Part shown: positions 17,053-25,852 of the stretch, piece after piece
How positions within the stretch are numbered: the stretch's first letter is position 1
Layout of the letters: every line of letters begins with the position of its first letter
Origin: Actinomycetota bacterium
GTDB taxonomy: Bacteria; Actinomycetota; Humimicrobiia; Humimicrobiales; Humimicrobiaceae
Length of the DNA: 33,284 nucleotides
Direction: 5' to 3'
Assembly: GCA_028696435.1 (NCBI GenBank)
Contig: JAQVHC010000003.1
Coordinates: 1-33,284 of the forward strand
The notes under the pieces: model-generated
What the model saw: the letters and a program-made list of their open reading frames with translations, nothing else
What the model was told of the DNA's origin: nothing
Database searches by the model: none
Made by a program: the position numbers and the translations under genes

Positions 17053-19236
17053 TTATTTTTCCTCAAAAAATTCAAGCATGTCTCCGATGTTAATATCCTG
17101 AAAATTTTCTATTCTTATTCCACATTCATATCCTGACGTAACTTTTTTCACATCTTCCTTAAAGCGATGCAGGGTTGCAATCTTTCCTTCAAAAATCACA
17201 TTTCCATCTCTTATTACATTTACTAAATTACCTCTTTCAACTTCACCTTCAAGAATATAAGAACCTGCAATTACTCCAACTTTTGGTAACTTAAATGTTT
17301 CTCTCACTTCAGCCTTACCCTTGCTGACTTTCTTCACTTCAGGTTTTAATAATCCTTTAAAGGCAAGCGTAATATCATCGATTAATTTATAGATGATATC
17401 ATATGTCCTTACTTCTACGCCTTCTTTTTTATATAATTGTTCTGCGCTTCTGGTTAATGATACTCCAAAGCCAATTACTATAGCATTTGAGGCTACAGCA
17501 AGCATGATATCACTTTCTGTTATCGCACCTATCGCTTTATGTATTATTTCAATTTTAACCTTTTCTTCTTTTATATCGTCAAGTGATTTTACTAATGCAT
17601 CAAGTGAGCCCTGGGAATCTGCTTTAAGGATTATTTTTAATTTTATCAATTCATTCTCTTTTGACAGCTCTGATAACTTTTCCAGGGTTAATGTTCTCCT
17701 AGAATCAGCTATTTTCATCATTTTTCTTTCATATTCTTTTCTTTGCAGAAGCTCTTTAGCCGATTTTTCATCTTTAACAACAAATAATTTATCACCGGCT
17801 TTCGGAACTGAAGGAAAACCTGTAATTTCTACAGGCTGGGATAAAATTGCTTCTTTAATCGAGTTTCCATATTCATCTCTTATTGACCTTACCCTGCCAA
17901 ATGAATTACCGGTAATAAAAGAATCGCCAACTTTTATTTTACCCCTTTTTACTATTACTGTTCCTGCAGGACCCATACTTTTATCCAGTCTTGATTCAAT
18001 TATAATTCCCGTTCCCATAGAATCAGGGTTACCCTTTATTTCATTTAAATCTGCAACAAGCAGAATCATTTCAAGAAATTCTTCAAGATTAATCTTTTTC
18101 TTGGCAGAGATTTCTATACAAATGGTATCTCCGCCCCATTCTTCAGGAACAAGATCATATTCGGTAAGACCTTTTTTTATTTTTTCTGGATCTGCATCCG
18201 GCAGGTCTATTTTATTTATAGCAATAATAATTGGAACGCCGGCTTCCTTTGCATGATTTATTGCTTCAACTGTCTGGGGCATGATTCCATCATTTGCAGC
18301 TATAACAATTACTGCAATATCTGTAACCCTGGCACCTCTTGCTCTGATGGAAGTGAAAGCTTCGTGACCCGGCGTATCTATAAAAGTAATTTTTCTATTC
18401 TTATATTCAACCTGATAGGCACCTATTCTCTGTGTTATCCCCCCATGCTCACTTATCGCTACATTTGTTTCCCTTATAACATCAAGTAAAGTTGTTTTGC
18501 CGTGGTCCACATGCCCCATTACAGTTACAATTGGTGGTCTGGGTTTTAGCTCTTCCTCAGCGTCTTCATAAACTTCATCTAACCTGTCATCAAAGCCAAC
18601 AATATGATACTTAAAATTATATTCCTGTGATAAAAATTCTATTAAATCTCTACTCAGCGACTGGTTTATATTAACAACCTCGCCCATGTTAAATAATAAC
18701 TCAATTATTTCATGTGAGGGCACATTTATCTTTTCTGATAATTTTTTTATGGTTATACCTTCCGATAACTCGATTACCTTTTTTATTTCAGGCCGCTTCT
18801 TTAAATCTTTTTCAAAACCTTCCTGCCGCTCTTTTAATACTTTTTTACTTTTTGTTTTATCTTGTGATGCTTTCTTTTTCTTAACCGGTCTTACTTTCAG
18901 TCTTCCCTCTTTTTCTTCTTTATCAAGTTCTCTGTCAATTACACTCTTTATACTTAACTTTTTTTCTTTTTCCCAATCTGTTTTCGCTTTTAGTTTAGCT
19001 TCAGTTTTTTGAGGTTTTTCCCTTTCAGACATCACAATCTCTTCTACTTTCTCAGCTTTCTCTGTTTTTGTCTTTACGGTAGCAGCATCCAGAGCCTCGC
19101 TATCTGTACTTCTCAATATCGCTCTTCCGGAAGTTGTAGCTGAGGTTTTTTTCTCCTTTATATGACTTGTCTTTTCCTTTTTAGTTGTATTATTTTTACT
19201 TTTTTCTTTATTTCCACTCATAGCTTTAACAATCAC
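17053..19236 (-). CDS. infB: Translation initiation factor IF-2
   Basis: IF-2 delivers fMet-tRNA to the 30S subunit and promotes subunit joining. The 727-residue protein begins with about 150 lysine- and glutamate-rich, low-complexity residues, followed by one IF2_N domain (about 155-205). The GTPase has GHVDHGKTT (about 240-248), DTPGHEAF, NKID and SAKKK. Domains II to IV follow, including DSQGSLDALVKSL and IHKAIGAITESD. Two starts are possible: GTG at 19236 or ATG at 19221 (MSGNKEKSK). Neither has a clear ribosome site, and I keep the longer one with low certainty. The gene follows nusA by 89 bases; the small genes ylxR and ylxQ that usually intervene are absent. Confidence 0.97.
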   Translation of the reverse strand: MIVKAMSGNKEKSKNNTTKKEKTSHIKEKKTSATTSGRAILRSTDSEALDAATVKTKTEKAEKVEEIVMSEREKPQKTEAKLKAKTDWEKEKKLSIKSVIDRELDKEEKEGRLKVRPVKKKKASQDKTKSKKVLKERQEGFEKDLKKRPEIKKVIELSEGITIKKLSEKINVPSHEIIELLFNMGEVVNINQSLSRDLIEFLSQEYNFKYHIVGFDDRLDEVYEDAEEELKPRPPIVTVMGHVDHGKTTLLDVIRETNVAISEHGGITQRIGAYQVEYKNRKITFIDTPGHEAFTSIRARGARVTDIAVIVIAANDGIMPQTVEAINHAKEAGVPIIIAINKIDLPDADPEKIKKGLTEYDLVPEEWGGDTICIEISAKKKINLEEFLEMILLVADLNEIKGNPDSMGTGIIIESRLDKSMGPAGTVIVKRGKIKVGDSFITGNSFGRVRSIRDEYGNSIKEAILSQPVEITGFPSVPKAGDKLFVVKDEKSAKELLQRKEYERKMMKIADSRRTLTLEKLSELSKENELIKLKIILKADSQGSLDALVKSLDDIKEEKVKIEIIHKAIGAITESDIMLAVASNAIVIGFGVSLTRSAEQLYKKEGVEVRTYDIIYKLIDDITLAFKGLLKPEVKKVSKGKAEVRETFKLPKVGVIAGSYILEGEVERGNLVNVIRDGNVIFEGKIATLHRFKEDVKKVTSGYECGIRIENFQDINIGDMLEFFEEK

Positions 19237-19325
19237 ACTACTTTGTTAACCGCTTTTATTTTTTATACAGCCCAGAATAATAATTTTTCTGTCTCTATTA
19301 ACTAATTATGCCAGATTACCATCTA

Positions 19326-20381
19326 TCAAACCTTCTCTATATCTTCTCCTTTGCTCTTCAATCTTTCTTTTCTCGCTTCTTCAAGTTCTTCTTCAAACTG
19401 ATTTTCACTCTTTATATCAATTTTCCAGCCCGTAAGCTTCGCTGCCAGCCTTGCATTCTGACCTTCTCTACCTATTGCCAGAGAAAGCTGTTCGCTGGAA
19501 ACCACAACAAGTGCAAATTTGTTTTCGTCATCGGTAAGCACTTTTAAAACTCTTGCCGGACTGAGCGCATTTTTAATAAAAGTTACAATATCCTCACTAT
19601 ATTCTACTATATCTATTTTTTCTCCGCCTAATTCATCCACAATCATTTTAACACGTGAACCTTTAGGTCCAACACAGGCCCCAACAGGGTCTACATTCTT
19701 TTCATTTGACTTTACTGCTATTTTTGTCCTGTAACCTGCCTCTCTGGCAATGCTTTTAATTTCAACAATACCTTCATAAATCTCAGGAACCTCCAGTTCA
19801 AAAAGCTTCTTTATCAAACCCGTATGTGTCCTTGATACTATCACCTGGGGTCCCTTTGTTGTTTTTCTAACGTCAGAAATATAGCATTTTATCCTTTCTC
19901 CATGTTTATACTTCTCCCCGGGAACCTGTTCACCTGGTGGTAGCAGTGCTTCTACTTTGCCTAAATCTACAAGCGTGAATCTAGCATCACTCTGTTGTAT
20001 GATTCCTGTTACCATATCCCCAACTCTATCCTTGAATTCATCATACATAACTTCCCGCTCAGCCTCCTTGATTCTTTGTCTTATTACCTGTTTGGCTGTC
20101 TGCGCTGCTATTCTGCCAAAATTATCCGGAGTAACTTCTATTTCAGTATTCTCGCTATTCTCTCCTCCGGCTTCACCACTGCTCTCGTCTTTATCCAGAA
20201 TTTTAAATACTTTTATTTCGCCTGTTTTCAAATTTATATCAACCCTGCAATCATAATCCACCTGATAGTTCTTTTTATAGGCTGAAACAAAGGCAACCTC
20301 AAGAGCCTCTATTATAGTATCCAGTTTTATACCTTTTTCTTTTTCTAACTCTACCAGTGCTGTAATTAAATTTTTATTCAA
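19326..20381 (-). CDS. nusA: Transcription termination/antitermination protein NusA
   Basis: NusA binds RNA polymerase and modulates pausing, intrinsic termination and rRNA antitermination. From TTG at 20381 the product is 351 residues, starting MNKNLITALVELEKEKGI. It has the N-terminal polymerase-binding domain (to about 125) and an S1 domain (DRVGDMVTGIIQQSDARFTLVDLG onward). KH1 (VDPVGACVGPKGSRVKMIVDELGGEKIDIV) and KH2 (LAIGREGQNARLAAKLTG) follow. It is the short form without E. coli-style acidic repeats. TTG at 20381 is preferred over GTG at 20390 because AGGTGA lies about six bases before it and the N-terminus then matches family members. rimP, normally just upstream, is absent. A promoter and a terminator-like hairpin lie immediately ahead, suggesting attenuation. 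Confidence 0.97.
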   Translation of the reverse strand: MNKNLITALVELEKEKGIKLDTIIEALEVAFVSAYKKNYQVDYDCRVDINLKTGEIKVFKILDKDESSGEAGGENSENTEIEVTPDNFGRIAAQTAKQVIRQRIKEAEREVMYDEFKDRVGDMVTGIIQQSDARFTLVDLGKVEALLPPGEQVPGEKYKHGERIKCYISDVRKTTKGPQVIVSRTHTGLIKKLFELEVPEIYEGIVEIKSIAREAGYRTKIAVKSNEKNVDPVGACVGPKGSRVKMIVDELGGEKIDIVEYSEDIVTFIKNALSPARVLKVLTDDENKFALVVVSSEQLSLAIGREGQNARLAAKLTGWKIDIKSENQFEEELEEARKERLKSKGEDIEKV

Positions 20382-20413
20382 ATTTATCACCTGTATGTAA
20401 CAGAATTTAAACT

Positions 20414-20444
20414 AAAAAATAGTGGGTCTCACCCACTATTTTTT
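20414..20444 (-). terminator. Perfect 14-bp hairpin with T6: intrinsic terminator/attenuator in the nusA leader
   Basis: The inverted repeat AAAAAATAGTGGGT / ACCCACTATTTTTT has a three-base loop and ends in six Ts on both strands, so it could work in either direction. On the minus strand it begins about 21 bases after the predicted nusA start point and ends 32 bases before the TTG start codon. It therefore lies inside the nusA leader rather than cleanly at the end of recD2. Confidence 0.85.
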
Positions 20445-20471
20445 AACTAATTTCAATAAAATTTATTAAAA

Positions 20472-20499
20472 AGTATATCATAATTTTAAAAAATTACAA
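20472..20499 (-). promoter_or_regulatory. Candidate nusA operon promoter
   Basis: The minus strand reads TTGTAA (complement of 20494-20499), a 16-base spacer, then TATACT (complement of 20472-20477) preceded by TGA, an extended -10 feature. The predicted start near 20465 is upstream of the terminator-like hairpin, so transcripts must pass the hairpin to reach nusA. Confidence 0.55.
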
Positions 20500-20560
20500 T
20501 CAGTATAATCGGTCCGGGACAGGTTATGTCTTACAAATTTCTATTTAAAAATCTGGTTCA

Positions 20561-20617
20561 TGCATAAATGCACAAACGTACAGCAAATTATATTGATGCC
20601 ATATAAATGCCATATAA
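20561..20617. repeat. Palindrome and 11-bp tandem repeat upstream of the nusA promoter
   Basis: The plus strand has the palindrome-like TGCAT-AA-ATGCA at 20561-20572 and two perfect copies of ATGCCATATAA at 20596-20606 and 20607-20617. They lie 60-120 bases upstream of the predicted nusA -35 box. They could be protein-binding sites, but nothing in the sequence identifies a regulator. Confidence 0.4.
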
Positions 20618-20819
20618 TAATTTTAATTTATATATTTAAGGAGACATTCTGAAAGTTGCTCATCAGATATCATTTAAAGTGACAGAAAACAGTTTGTTGT
20701 AACCATTATCCTTATTAAATAGTCTGTAGAATCCAGGCAAAATTTATTATCTAAAAATTAACTGCTAGAAATAGAAAGCTAAAGATAGAGCAAGAGAGTC
20801 ATAGTTCAGGATTGTTATC

Positions 20820-22991
20820 TTAATAGTTCAATAGCATATCTTTTAAACCTGTATATCGTTTTTCGACGACATTTCTGTTAACAGCCATCCCTATAGCTTT
20901 TTTGCTTCCAACTATTATAACCAGTTCTTTTGCTCTTGTAATAGCTGTGTAAAGTAAATTCCTCTGCAGTAGCATATAGTGAGATGTAAGAAGTGGTATT
21001 ATAACACATTTAAACTCAGAGCCCTGGGATTTATGAATTGATATAGCATATGACAGGCTTATCTCATCAAGCTCAAAAAAATTATAAGTAACAATTTTAC
21101 CATCAAAATCTACGCTGACTTCTTCTACCTCCATATTTATATTATTTATAATCCCTATATCTCCATTGTAAATATCTTTCTCGTAATTATTTTTTAACTG
21201 GATAACTTTATCTCCCGGTCTGTACTGTATTGAACCTTTTATAACTTTTTTATCGTTGTTATTGAAATTCAAAACATTCTGAATCTGCAGGTTAAGGTTA
21301 TCCACACCCACAATTCCCTTATTTGTTGGAACCAGAACCTGAACATCGTAAAGCGGGTCATAGTTAAAACTTCCGGGTATTCTTTTTGTCAGTAATTCCA
21401 GTATAAGTTCGACCACTTTTTCAGGTTCATTTTTTTCAATAAAGAAAAAATCATTGTTTTTTGGTTTACCAATAAACGGAAACTCACCATCTCTTACTTT
21501 ATGAGCATTATATATAATTAGACTTTCACCTTCCTGTCTGTATATTTTTTTTAATCTTATTACAGGGATTTCCCTGGAGTTTATCATATCGCTCAGAACA
21601 TTTCCCGGCCCAACTGAAGGTAGCTGATCTGTATCACCAACAAAAATTATTCGTGTTTCCGGTCTAATAGCTAAAAGCAAATCCTTCATCAACCTTATAT
21701 CAATCATTGAAGCTTCATCAATTATTATGACATCAGCATCGATGGGCTCCTTTTCGTTTTTAAGAAACTTATGTAATTTTGGGTTATAGTTAAGAAGTCT
21801 GTGGATTGTCCTGGCTTCTTTTCCCGTAGTTTCATACAGCCTCTTTGAAGCTCTTCCTGTCGGTGCACCTAAAAGTATGCTTTTATTTTCTTTCTCAAAA
21901 ATTTTTATAATAAAATTCAGTATTGTGCTTTTTCCTGTTCCCGGACCACCTGTTATAATAAGTATTTTTTCTGTTACTGCTTTCTCTATAGCTTTAATCT
22001 GCATATAGTCCAGTATTATTTTTTCTTCTGCTGATATTTTTTCTATCAACCTGGCTACATTTTCCTTTTTACCTTCTATCTCTCTCCAATTTAAATCATT
22101 TAAAATTTCAAGAATTTTTTTGCTAACATATTTCTCAGCATCGTAAGTATTCTTGAGATATATTTTCTTTTCACCATTTCCTATAACTACTATTTTGTCT
22201 TCTTTTTCAAGCTCAGCCAGAGCTCTTACCAGTTTTCCTACCTCTACATCAAGAAAAATACCAGCTCGTTCTATAAGCTCCTCATATGGATAGTAACAAT
22301 GACCTGCATCCTCTGCTTCGCTTAATACATAGACCAGTCCTGCTTTTATCCTGAAAAGCGAATCTTTTTCAATTCCGGAATTTAATGCTATTTTATCAGC
22401 GATTTTAAAACCTATTCCTGATATATCCTCTGATAATCTGTAAGGATTTGCCTTTACAACATTTATAGAATTATCACCATATTGATTATAAATCTTCAGC
22501 GCATAATTCCTGCTTATTCCAATTGACTGCAAAAAAATCATGGCATCTCTTATGTCCCTGTGTTTTTTCCATGACTTAAGAATCAGTTTAATCCTTTCTT
22601 TTCCGATGCCATCCACTTCGCTTAACTTCAGGGGCTCTTCATCCAGTATTTTCAGAGTTTCGTATCCAAAATGAGAAACAATCCTTTCTGCCATTACCGG
22701 CCCGATTCCTTTTATAAGACCTGAACCCAGATATTTTTTTATCCCATTGAGTGTAAGTGGCTGGGATGTCTGAATGCTTTCGATTTCAAATTGCTTTCCA
22801 TAATTTTTATTCATAACCCATTTCCCGGTTATATCCAGACTTTCCCCACATTGAACTTCAAAAGCATTGCCGACAATTGTCACAAGACTTCCGTCTCCTG
22901 TCCTTACTTTCCCGACCAGAAATCCAGTTTCAGAGTTTTTAAAAACTATTTTTTCCAGAACTCCATTTATTTTATAGCTCTGTTTTACCAT
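20820..22991 (-). CDS. recD2: SF1B DNA helicase RecD2 (RecD/TraA family)
   Basis: RecD2 is a 5'-3' DNA helicase that acts without RecBC and is linked to repair and replication-fork maintenance. The 723-residue protein has an N-terminal OB-like segment (EKIVFKNSETGFLVGKV). Helix-hairpin-helix repeats at about 90-200 include GIGPVMAERIVSHFG and GIGFKIADKIA. Walker A TGGPGTGKST is near 346-355, motif II VIIIDEASMID near 420, and VGDTDQLPSVGPGNVL follows. The C-terminal 2B/2A region has YAISIHKSQGSEF and LYTAITRAKE. Length is normal (720-750). The start is ATG at 22991, seven bases after proS and without a visible ribosome site, so coupling is likely. In Bacillus, polC occupies the place between proS and the nusA operon; here recD2 does. 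Confidence 0.95.
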   Translation of the reverse strand: MVKQSYKINGVLEKIVFKNSETGFLVGKVRTGDGSLVTIVGNAFEVQCGESLDITGKWVMNKNYGKQFEIESIQTSQPLTLNGIKKYLGSGLIKGIGPVMAERIVSHFGYETLKILDEEPLKLSEVDGIGKERIKLILKSWKKHRDIRDAMIFLQSIGISRNYALKIYNQYGDNSINVVKANPYRLSEDISGIGFKIADKIALNSGIEKDSLFRIKAGLVYVLSEAEDAGHCYYPYEELIERAGIFLDVEVGKLVRALAELEKEDKIVVIGNGEKKIYLKNTYDAEKYVSKKILEILNDLNWREIEGKKENVARLIEKISAEEKIILDYMQIKAIEKAVTEKILIITGGPGTGKSTILNFIIKIFEKENKSILLGAPTGRASKRLYETTGKEARTIHRLLNYNPKLHKFLKNEKEPIDADVIIIDEASMIDIRLMKDLLLAIRPETRIIFVGDTDQLPSVGPGNVLSDMINSREIPVIRLKKIYRQEGESLIIYNAHKVRDGEFPFIGKPKNNDFFFIEKNEPEKVVELILELLTKRIPGSFNYDPLYDVQVLVPTNKGIVGVDNLNLQIQNVLNFNNNDKKVIKGSIQYRPGDKVIQLKNNYEKDIYNGDIGIINNINMEVEEVSVDFDGKIVTYNFFELDEISLSYAISIHKSQGSEFKCVIIPLLTSHYMLLQRNLLYTAITRAKELVIIVGSKKAIGMAVNRNVVEKRYTGLKDMLLNY

Positions 22992-22998
22992 TTTGAGA

Positions 22999-24741
22999 TT
23001 AATTGAGGTTATTTTCAGATTTGAATTTCTTTATGAATTCAGGAATTAAATCTTCCCTTAGTTCAATTTTATCTCCACTTTTCCTGAATTCTACATCAAT
23101 TGTTTTTTTATTTAGAAATTTTTTCCCCAGGATAAATTTAACAGGTATTCCTATTAAATCAGAATCTTTAAATTTTATCCCTGCACTAATATCTCTATCA
23201 TCATAAAGAACTTCAACATCCAGCTCTTTTAAAGTTCTATAGATTCTATTGCCTTCATGTGACAACTTCTCATCTTTTGTTGTAGTGACAATAAGACTAA
23301 TGGTAAAAGGAGCTATAGAAACAGGCCATATTATTCCTCTGCCATCATGTAATTGCTCTATAGCAGCTGCCATCAGACGTGTTATACCCACTCCATAACA
23401 ACCCATAACCAGGGGTTTAAGTTTTCCATCCACATCAAGAAATTTTGCTTCCAGCTTTTCACTATATCTGGTACCCAGCTTAAAAATATGTCCGATTTCA
23501 ATACCTTTTTCAAACTCAAGTCTCTCTCCACAGCTAATACATCTATCGCCAGGCATAGAATAGGCAAAATCACCACGATGCTTTACTGTAAAATCACGGG
23601 GATAATTAACATTTAAAAGATGATAATCTTTTTTATTTGCCCCGGCTATATAATTAACTCCACTTTTTATTGAATTATCCATATATATATCTATTTCATT
23701 ATCCAGACCTACCGGACCAAGATACCCGATGGTAAGATCTGATTTTTCTTCTGAATTTTCAAGTAAATTCAGGCTCTTTCCTGCATATGTGGCAGCTTTT
23801 TTAATATTTAATTCTCTATCTCCACTTAAAAGAAAGGCATATATTTTGCCAGTTTCATCTTTTAGAAGAACAGTTTTTATAATTTTTCCGGTATCCACAT
23901 TTAAAAATTTTGATAGGCTTTCTATATCGATGATACCAGGAGTGTAAACCTCTTTTACAGCATTCTCTTCATATAACTTTTTGTCTGAAGTAGCGCTGTT
24001 TTTATGCTCTTCAATATCTGGAGGAACTGATTCTGACAATTCATAATTTGCAGAGTAACCACATTTTGGGCAAAAAACCACTTTCTCTTCTCCATTATCA
24101 GCAAGCACTATAAATTCATGGGATAATTTTCCACCAATTAGACCCGTATCTGCGATTACTACCCTGTATTCAAGCCCTATTCTTTCCAGTATCCTGCAGT
24201 ATGCATCATGCATCTTATTGTAAATGATTTCAAGGTCATCATTATCTCTGCTAAAACTATAGGCATCCTTCATAATAAATTCACGTGCCCTCAATAGACC
24301 ATATCTCGGTCTCATCTCATCTCTAAACTTTGTCTGTATTTGATAGAGGTTTATCGGAAGGTCTTTATAAGATTTTATATCCAGATGTGCAAGATATGTA
24401 GTTAGCTCTTCATGCGTTGGCCCCAGACAAAAATCTCTTTTATTCCTGTCCTTTAATCTAAATAACTCCGGTCCATATTCATTCCATCTTCCTGATTTTT
24501 CCCATAATATAGAAGGCTGAATAACAGGTAGAAACACCTCAATAGCACCGGCTCTGTTCATCTCCTGTCTTACTATTTCCTCTATTTTTTTTAACACCCT
24601 GACCCCCAGGGGTAAAAAAGAATAAATGCCCGCTGCAATTTTCCTTATAAGACCAGCTCTTATACAGAGCGAGTGACTGGGGATTTCTGCTTCCCCGGGT
24701 GATTCTTTTAAAGTAGGAATAAAAAAATTAGAATACCTCAA
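22999..24741 (-). CDS. proS: Prolyl-tRNA synthetase (bacterial type)
   Basis: ProRS charges tRNA-Pro and edits mischarged alanine. The 580-residue class II enzyme shows motif 1 around AGLIRKIAAGIYSFLPLG. The block GPTHEELTTYLAHLDIKSYKDLPINLYQIQTKFRDEMRPR contains motif 2. An inserted editing (INS/YbaK-like) domain lies at about 240-400. Motif 3 is MGCYGVGITRLMAA near 445, followed by the anticodon-binding domain. Four cysteines in CPKCGY and CISCGE flank the editing domain. The start is TTG at 24741, seven to eight bases after GGGAG. It lies 34 bases after ispG; rseP-ispG-proS is a standard order in Clostridia-like genomes. Confidence 0.97.
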   Translation of the reverse strand: MRYSNFFIPTLKESPGEAEIPSHSLCIRAGLIRKIAAGIYSFLPLGVRVLKKIEEIVRQEMNRAGAIEVFLPVIQPSILWEKSGRWNEYGPELFRLKDRNKRDFCLGPTHEELTTYLAHLDIKSYKDLPINLYQIQTKFRDEMRPRYGLLRAREFIMKDAYSFSRDNDDLEIIYNKMHDAYCRILERIGLEYRVVIADTGLIGGKLSHEFIVLADNGEEKVVFCPKCGYSANYELSESVPPDIEEHKNSATSDKKLYEENAVKEVYTPGIIDIESLSKFLNVDTGKIIKTVLLKDETGKIYAFLLSGDRELNIKKAATYAGKSLNLLENSEEKSDLTIGYLGPVGLDNEIDIYMDNSIKSGVNYIAGANKKDYHLLNVNYPRDFTVKHRGDFAYSMPGDRCISCGERLEFEKGIEIGHIFKLGTRYSEKLEAKFLDVDGKLKPLVMGCYGVGITRLMAAAIEQLHDGRGIIWPVSIAPFTISLIVTTTKDEKLSHEGNRIYRTLKELDVEVLYDDRDISAGIKFKDSDLIGIPVKFILGKKFLNKKTIDVEFRKSGDKIELREDLIPEFIKKFKSENNLN

Positions 24742-24775
24742 TAAACTCTCCCTTTTAAAAATTATTTAAATTCAT

Positions 24776-25840
24776 CTAAATTATCTTTTTTAGCTCTTTT
24801 TCAAAACTTTTCAATGCATCTTTTTTATCGACTCTATCAATTACTCTCCCCTTTAAAAAAATTGCTGCTTTATCTTTACCAAAAGCTACCCCTATATCAG
24901 CCTCTTTTGCTTCACCGGGTCCGTTTACAATGCAGCCCATTACAGCAACTTTTAAATTTTTCTTAATACCAGAAGTTGATTTTTCGATTTCATGTACAAA
25001 CTGCTGGAAGCCTTTCGCAGTTCTCCCGCATGTTGGACATGATATAATATCCACTCCAGCTTTTCTTAAATTTAAACTATTAAGAATTGTATATCCAGCT
25101 TTTACCTCATCTGCTGAATTACCCGTTAGTGAAACTCTTATAGTATCTCCTATTCCTTTATATAATAAAATACCCATACCAACAGCAGACTTTATACTGC
25201 CGCTAAAAATAGGCCCGGCTTCAGTTACACCCAGATGAAGTGGATAATCAACTTTCTCTGATATTTTTTCATATACATATATAGTGTCCAGCACTGATGA
25301 CGCTTTTGCGGATAACTTAAAATTATAAAATTTTAAACTTTCTAAAAGTCTGACGTATTCAAGTGAACTTTCAATCATAGAGGCCGCTATATTCCCCCTG
25401 TTTCTTTTCAATACTTTTTTGTCTATTGAACCTGAGTTTACACCAATTCTTACAACTATATTTTTTTTGCGTGCTTTATCTATAATCTCAGAAACCCGGT
25501 CATAGCCTCCGATATTACCCGGATTTATCCTTATACCATCAACACCTGCACTTATACATTCCAGCGCAATTCTGTAATCAAACTGGATATCAGCAATTAC
25601 CGGTACTGTAAAAATTTTTTCATCAATAAGATTTTTAAGAAAATGTATAGACTTAATGTCAGGTACAGCTATTCTTATAAGTTCACACCCACACTCTATT
25701 AAATTTTTTATTTCAGTCCTTATGCTGTTCAGGTTTCCCAGTTTTGATTTAGTCATTGATTGAACAATAATAGGATTGTTGCCGCCTATTTTTATTTTCC
25801 CGGCTTTTATTTCCCTGGTTTTTTTCCTATTTATCACCAT
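24776..25840 (-). CDS. ispG: (E)-4-hydroxy-3-methylbut-2-enyl-diphosphate synthase
   Basis: IspG is the penultimate enzyme of the MEP isoprenoid pathway and reduces MEcPP with a 4Fe-4S cluster. The 354-residue protein has a TIM-barrel with PIIVQSMTKS and GIRINPGNIG. The cluster-binding cysteines are in SCPTCGR (near 267) and GCIVNGPGEAKEADIG (near 300). The start is ATG at 25840, 12 bases after the rseP stop, without a clear ribosome site. The pathway enzyme Dxr, usually encoded two genes upstream, is missing from this cluster, while uppS, which consumes the product, is close by. Confidence 0.97.
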   Translation of the reverse strand: MVINRKKTREIKAGKIKIGGNNPIIVQSMTKSKLGNLNSIRTEIKNLIECGCELIRIAVPDIKSIHFLKNLIDEKIFTVPVIADIQFDYRIALECISAGVDGIRINPGNIGGYDRVSEIIDKARKKNIVVRIGVNSGSIDKKVLKRNRGNIAASMIESSLEYVRLLESLKFYNFKLSAKASSVLDTIYVYEKISEKVDYPLHLGVTEAGPIFSGSIKSAVGMGILLYKGIGDTIRVSLTGNSADEVKAGYTILNSLNLRKAGVDIISCPTCGRTAKGFQQFVHEIEKSTSGIKKNLKVAVMGCIVNGPGEAKEADIGVAFGKDKAAIFLKGRVIDRVDKKDALKSFEKELKKII

Positions 25841-25852
25841 AACAAAAATTGA

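Larger units (their letters stand above)
20446..20819. other. Non-coding gap between recD2 and nusA
   Basis: This 374-base AT-rich stretch carries the nusA promoter and repeats listed separately. I see no open frame of useful length on either strand, no rimP remnant and no tRNA. A minus-strand mini-frame of ten codons (MVTTNCFLSL, with AAGGATA ahead of it) near 20666-20704 is too short to call. No strong terminator directly follows the recD2 stop. Confidence 0.6.

Noticed and set aside
17393..18256. 287-codon open frame on the plus strand
   Set aside because: It is antisense to the GTPase-coding part of infB, which has complete family motifs; no ribosome site or recognisable protein features support the plus-strand frame.
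20650..20680. CTGATGA followed by GAA on the minus strand, resembling a hammerhead ribozyme core
   Set aside because: No complementary stem II or stem III sequences and no CGAAA core; chance match.
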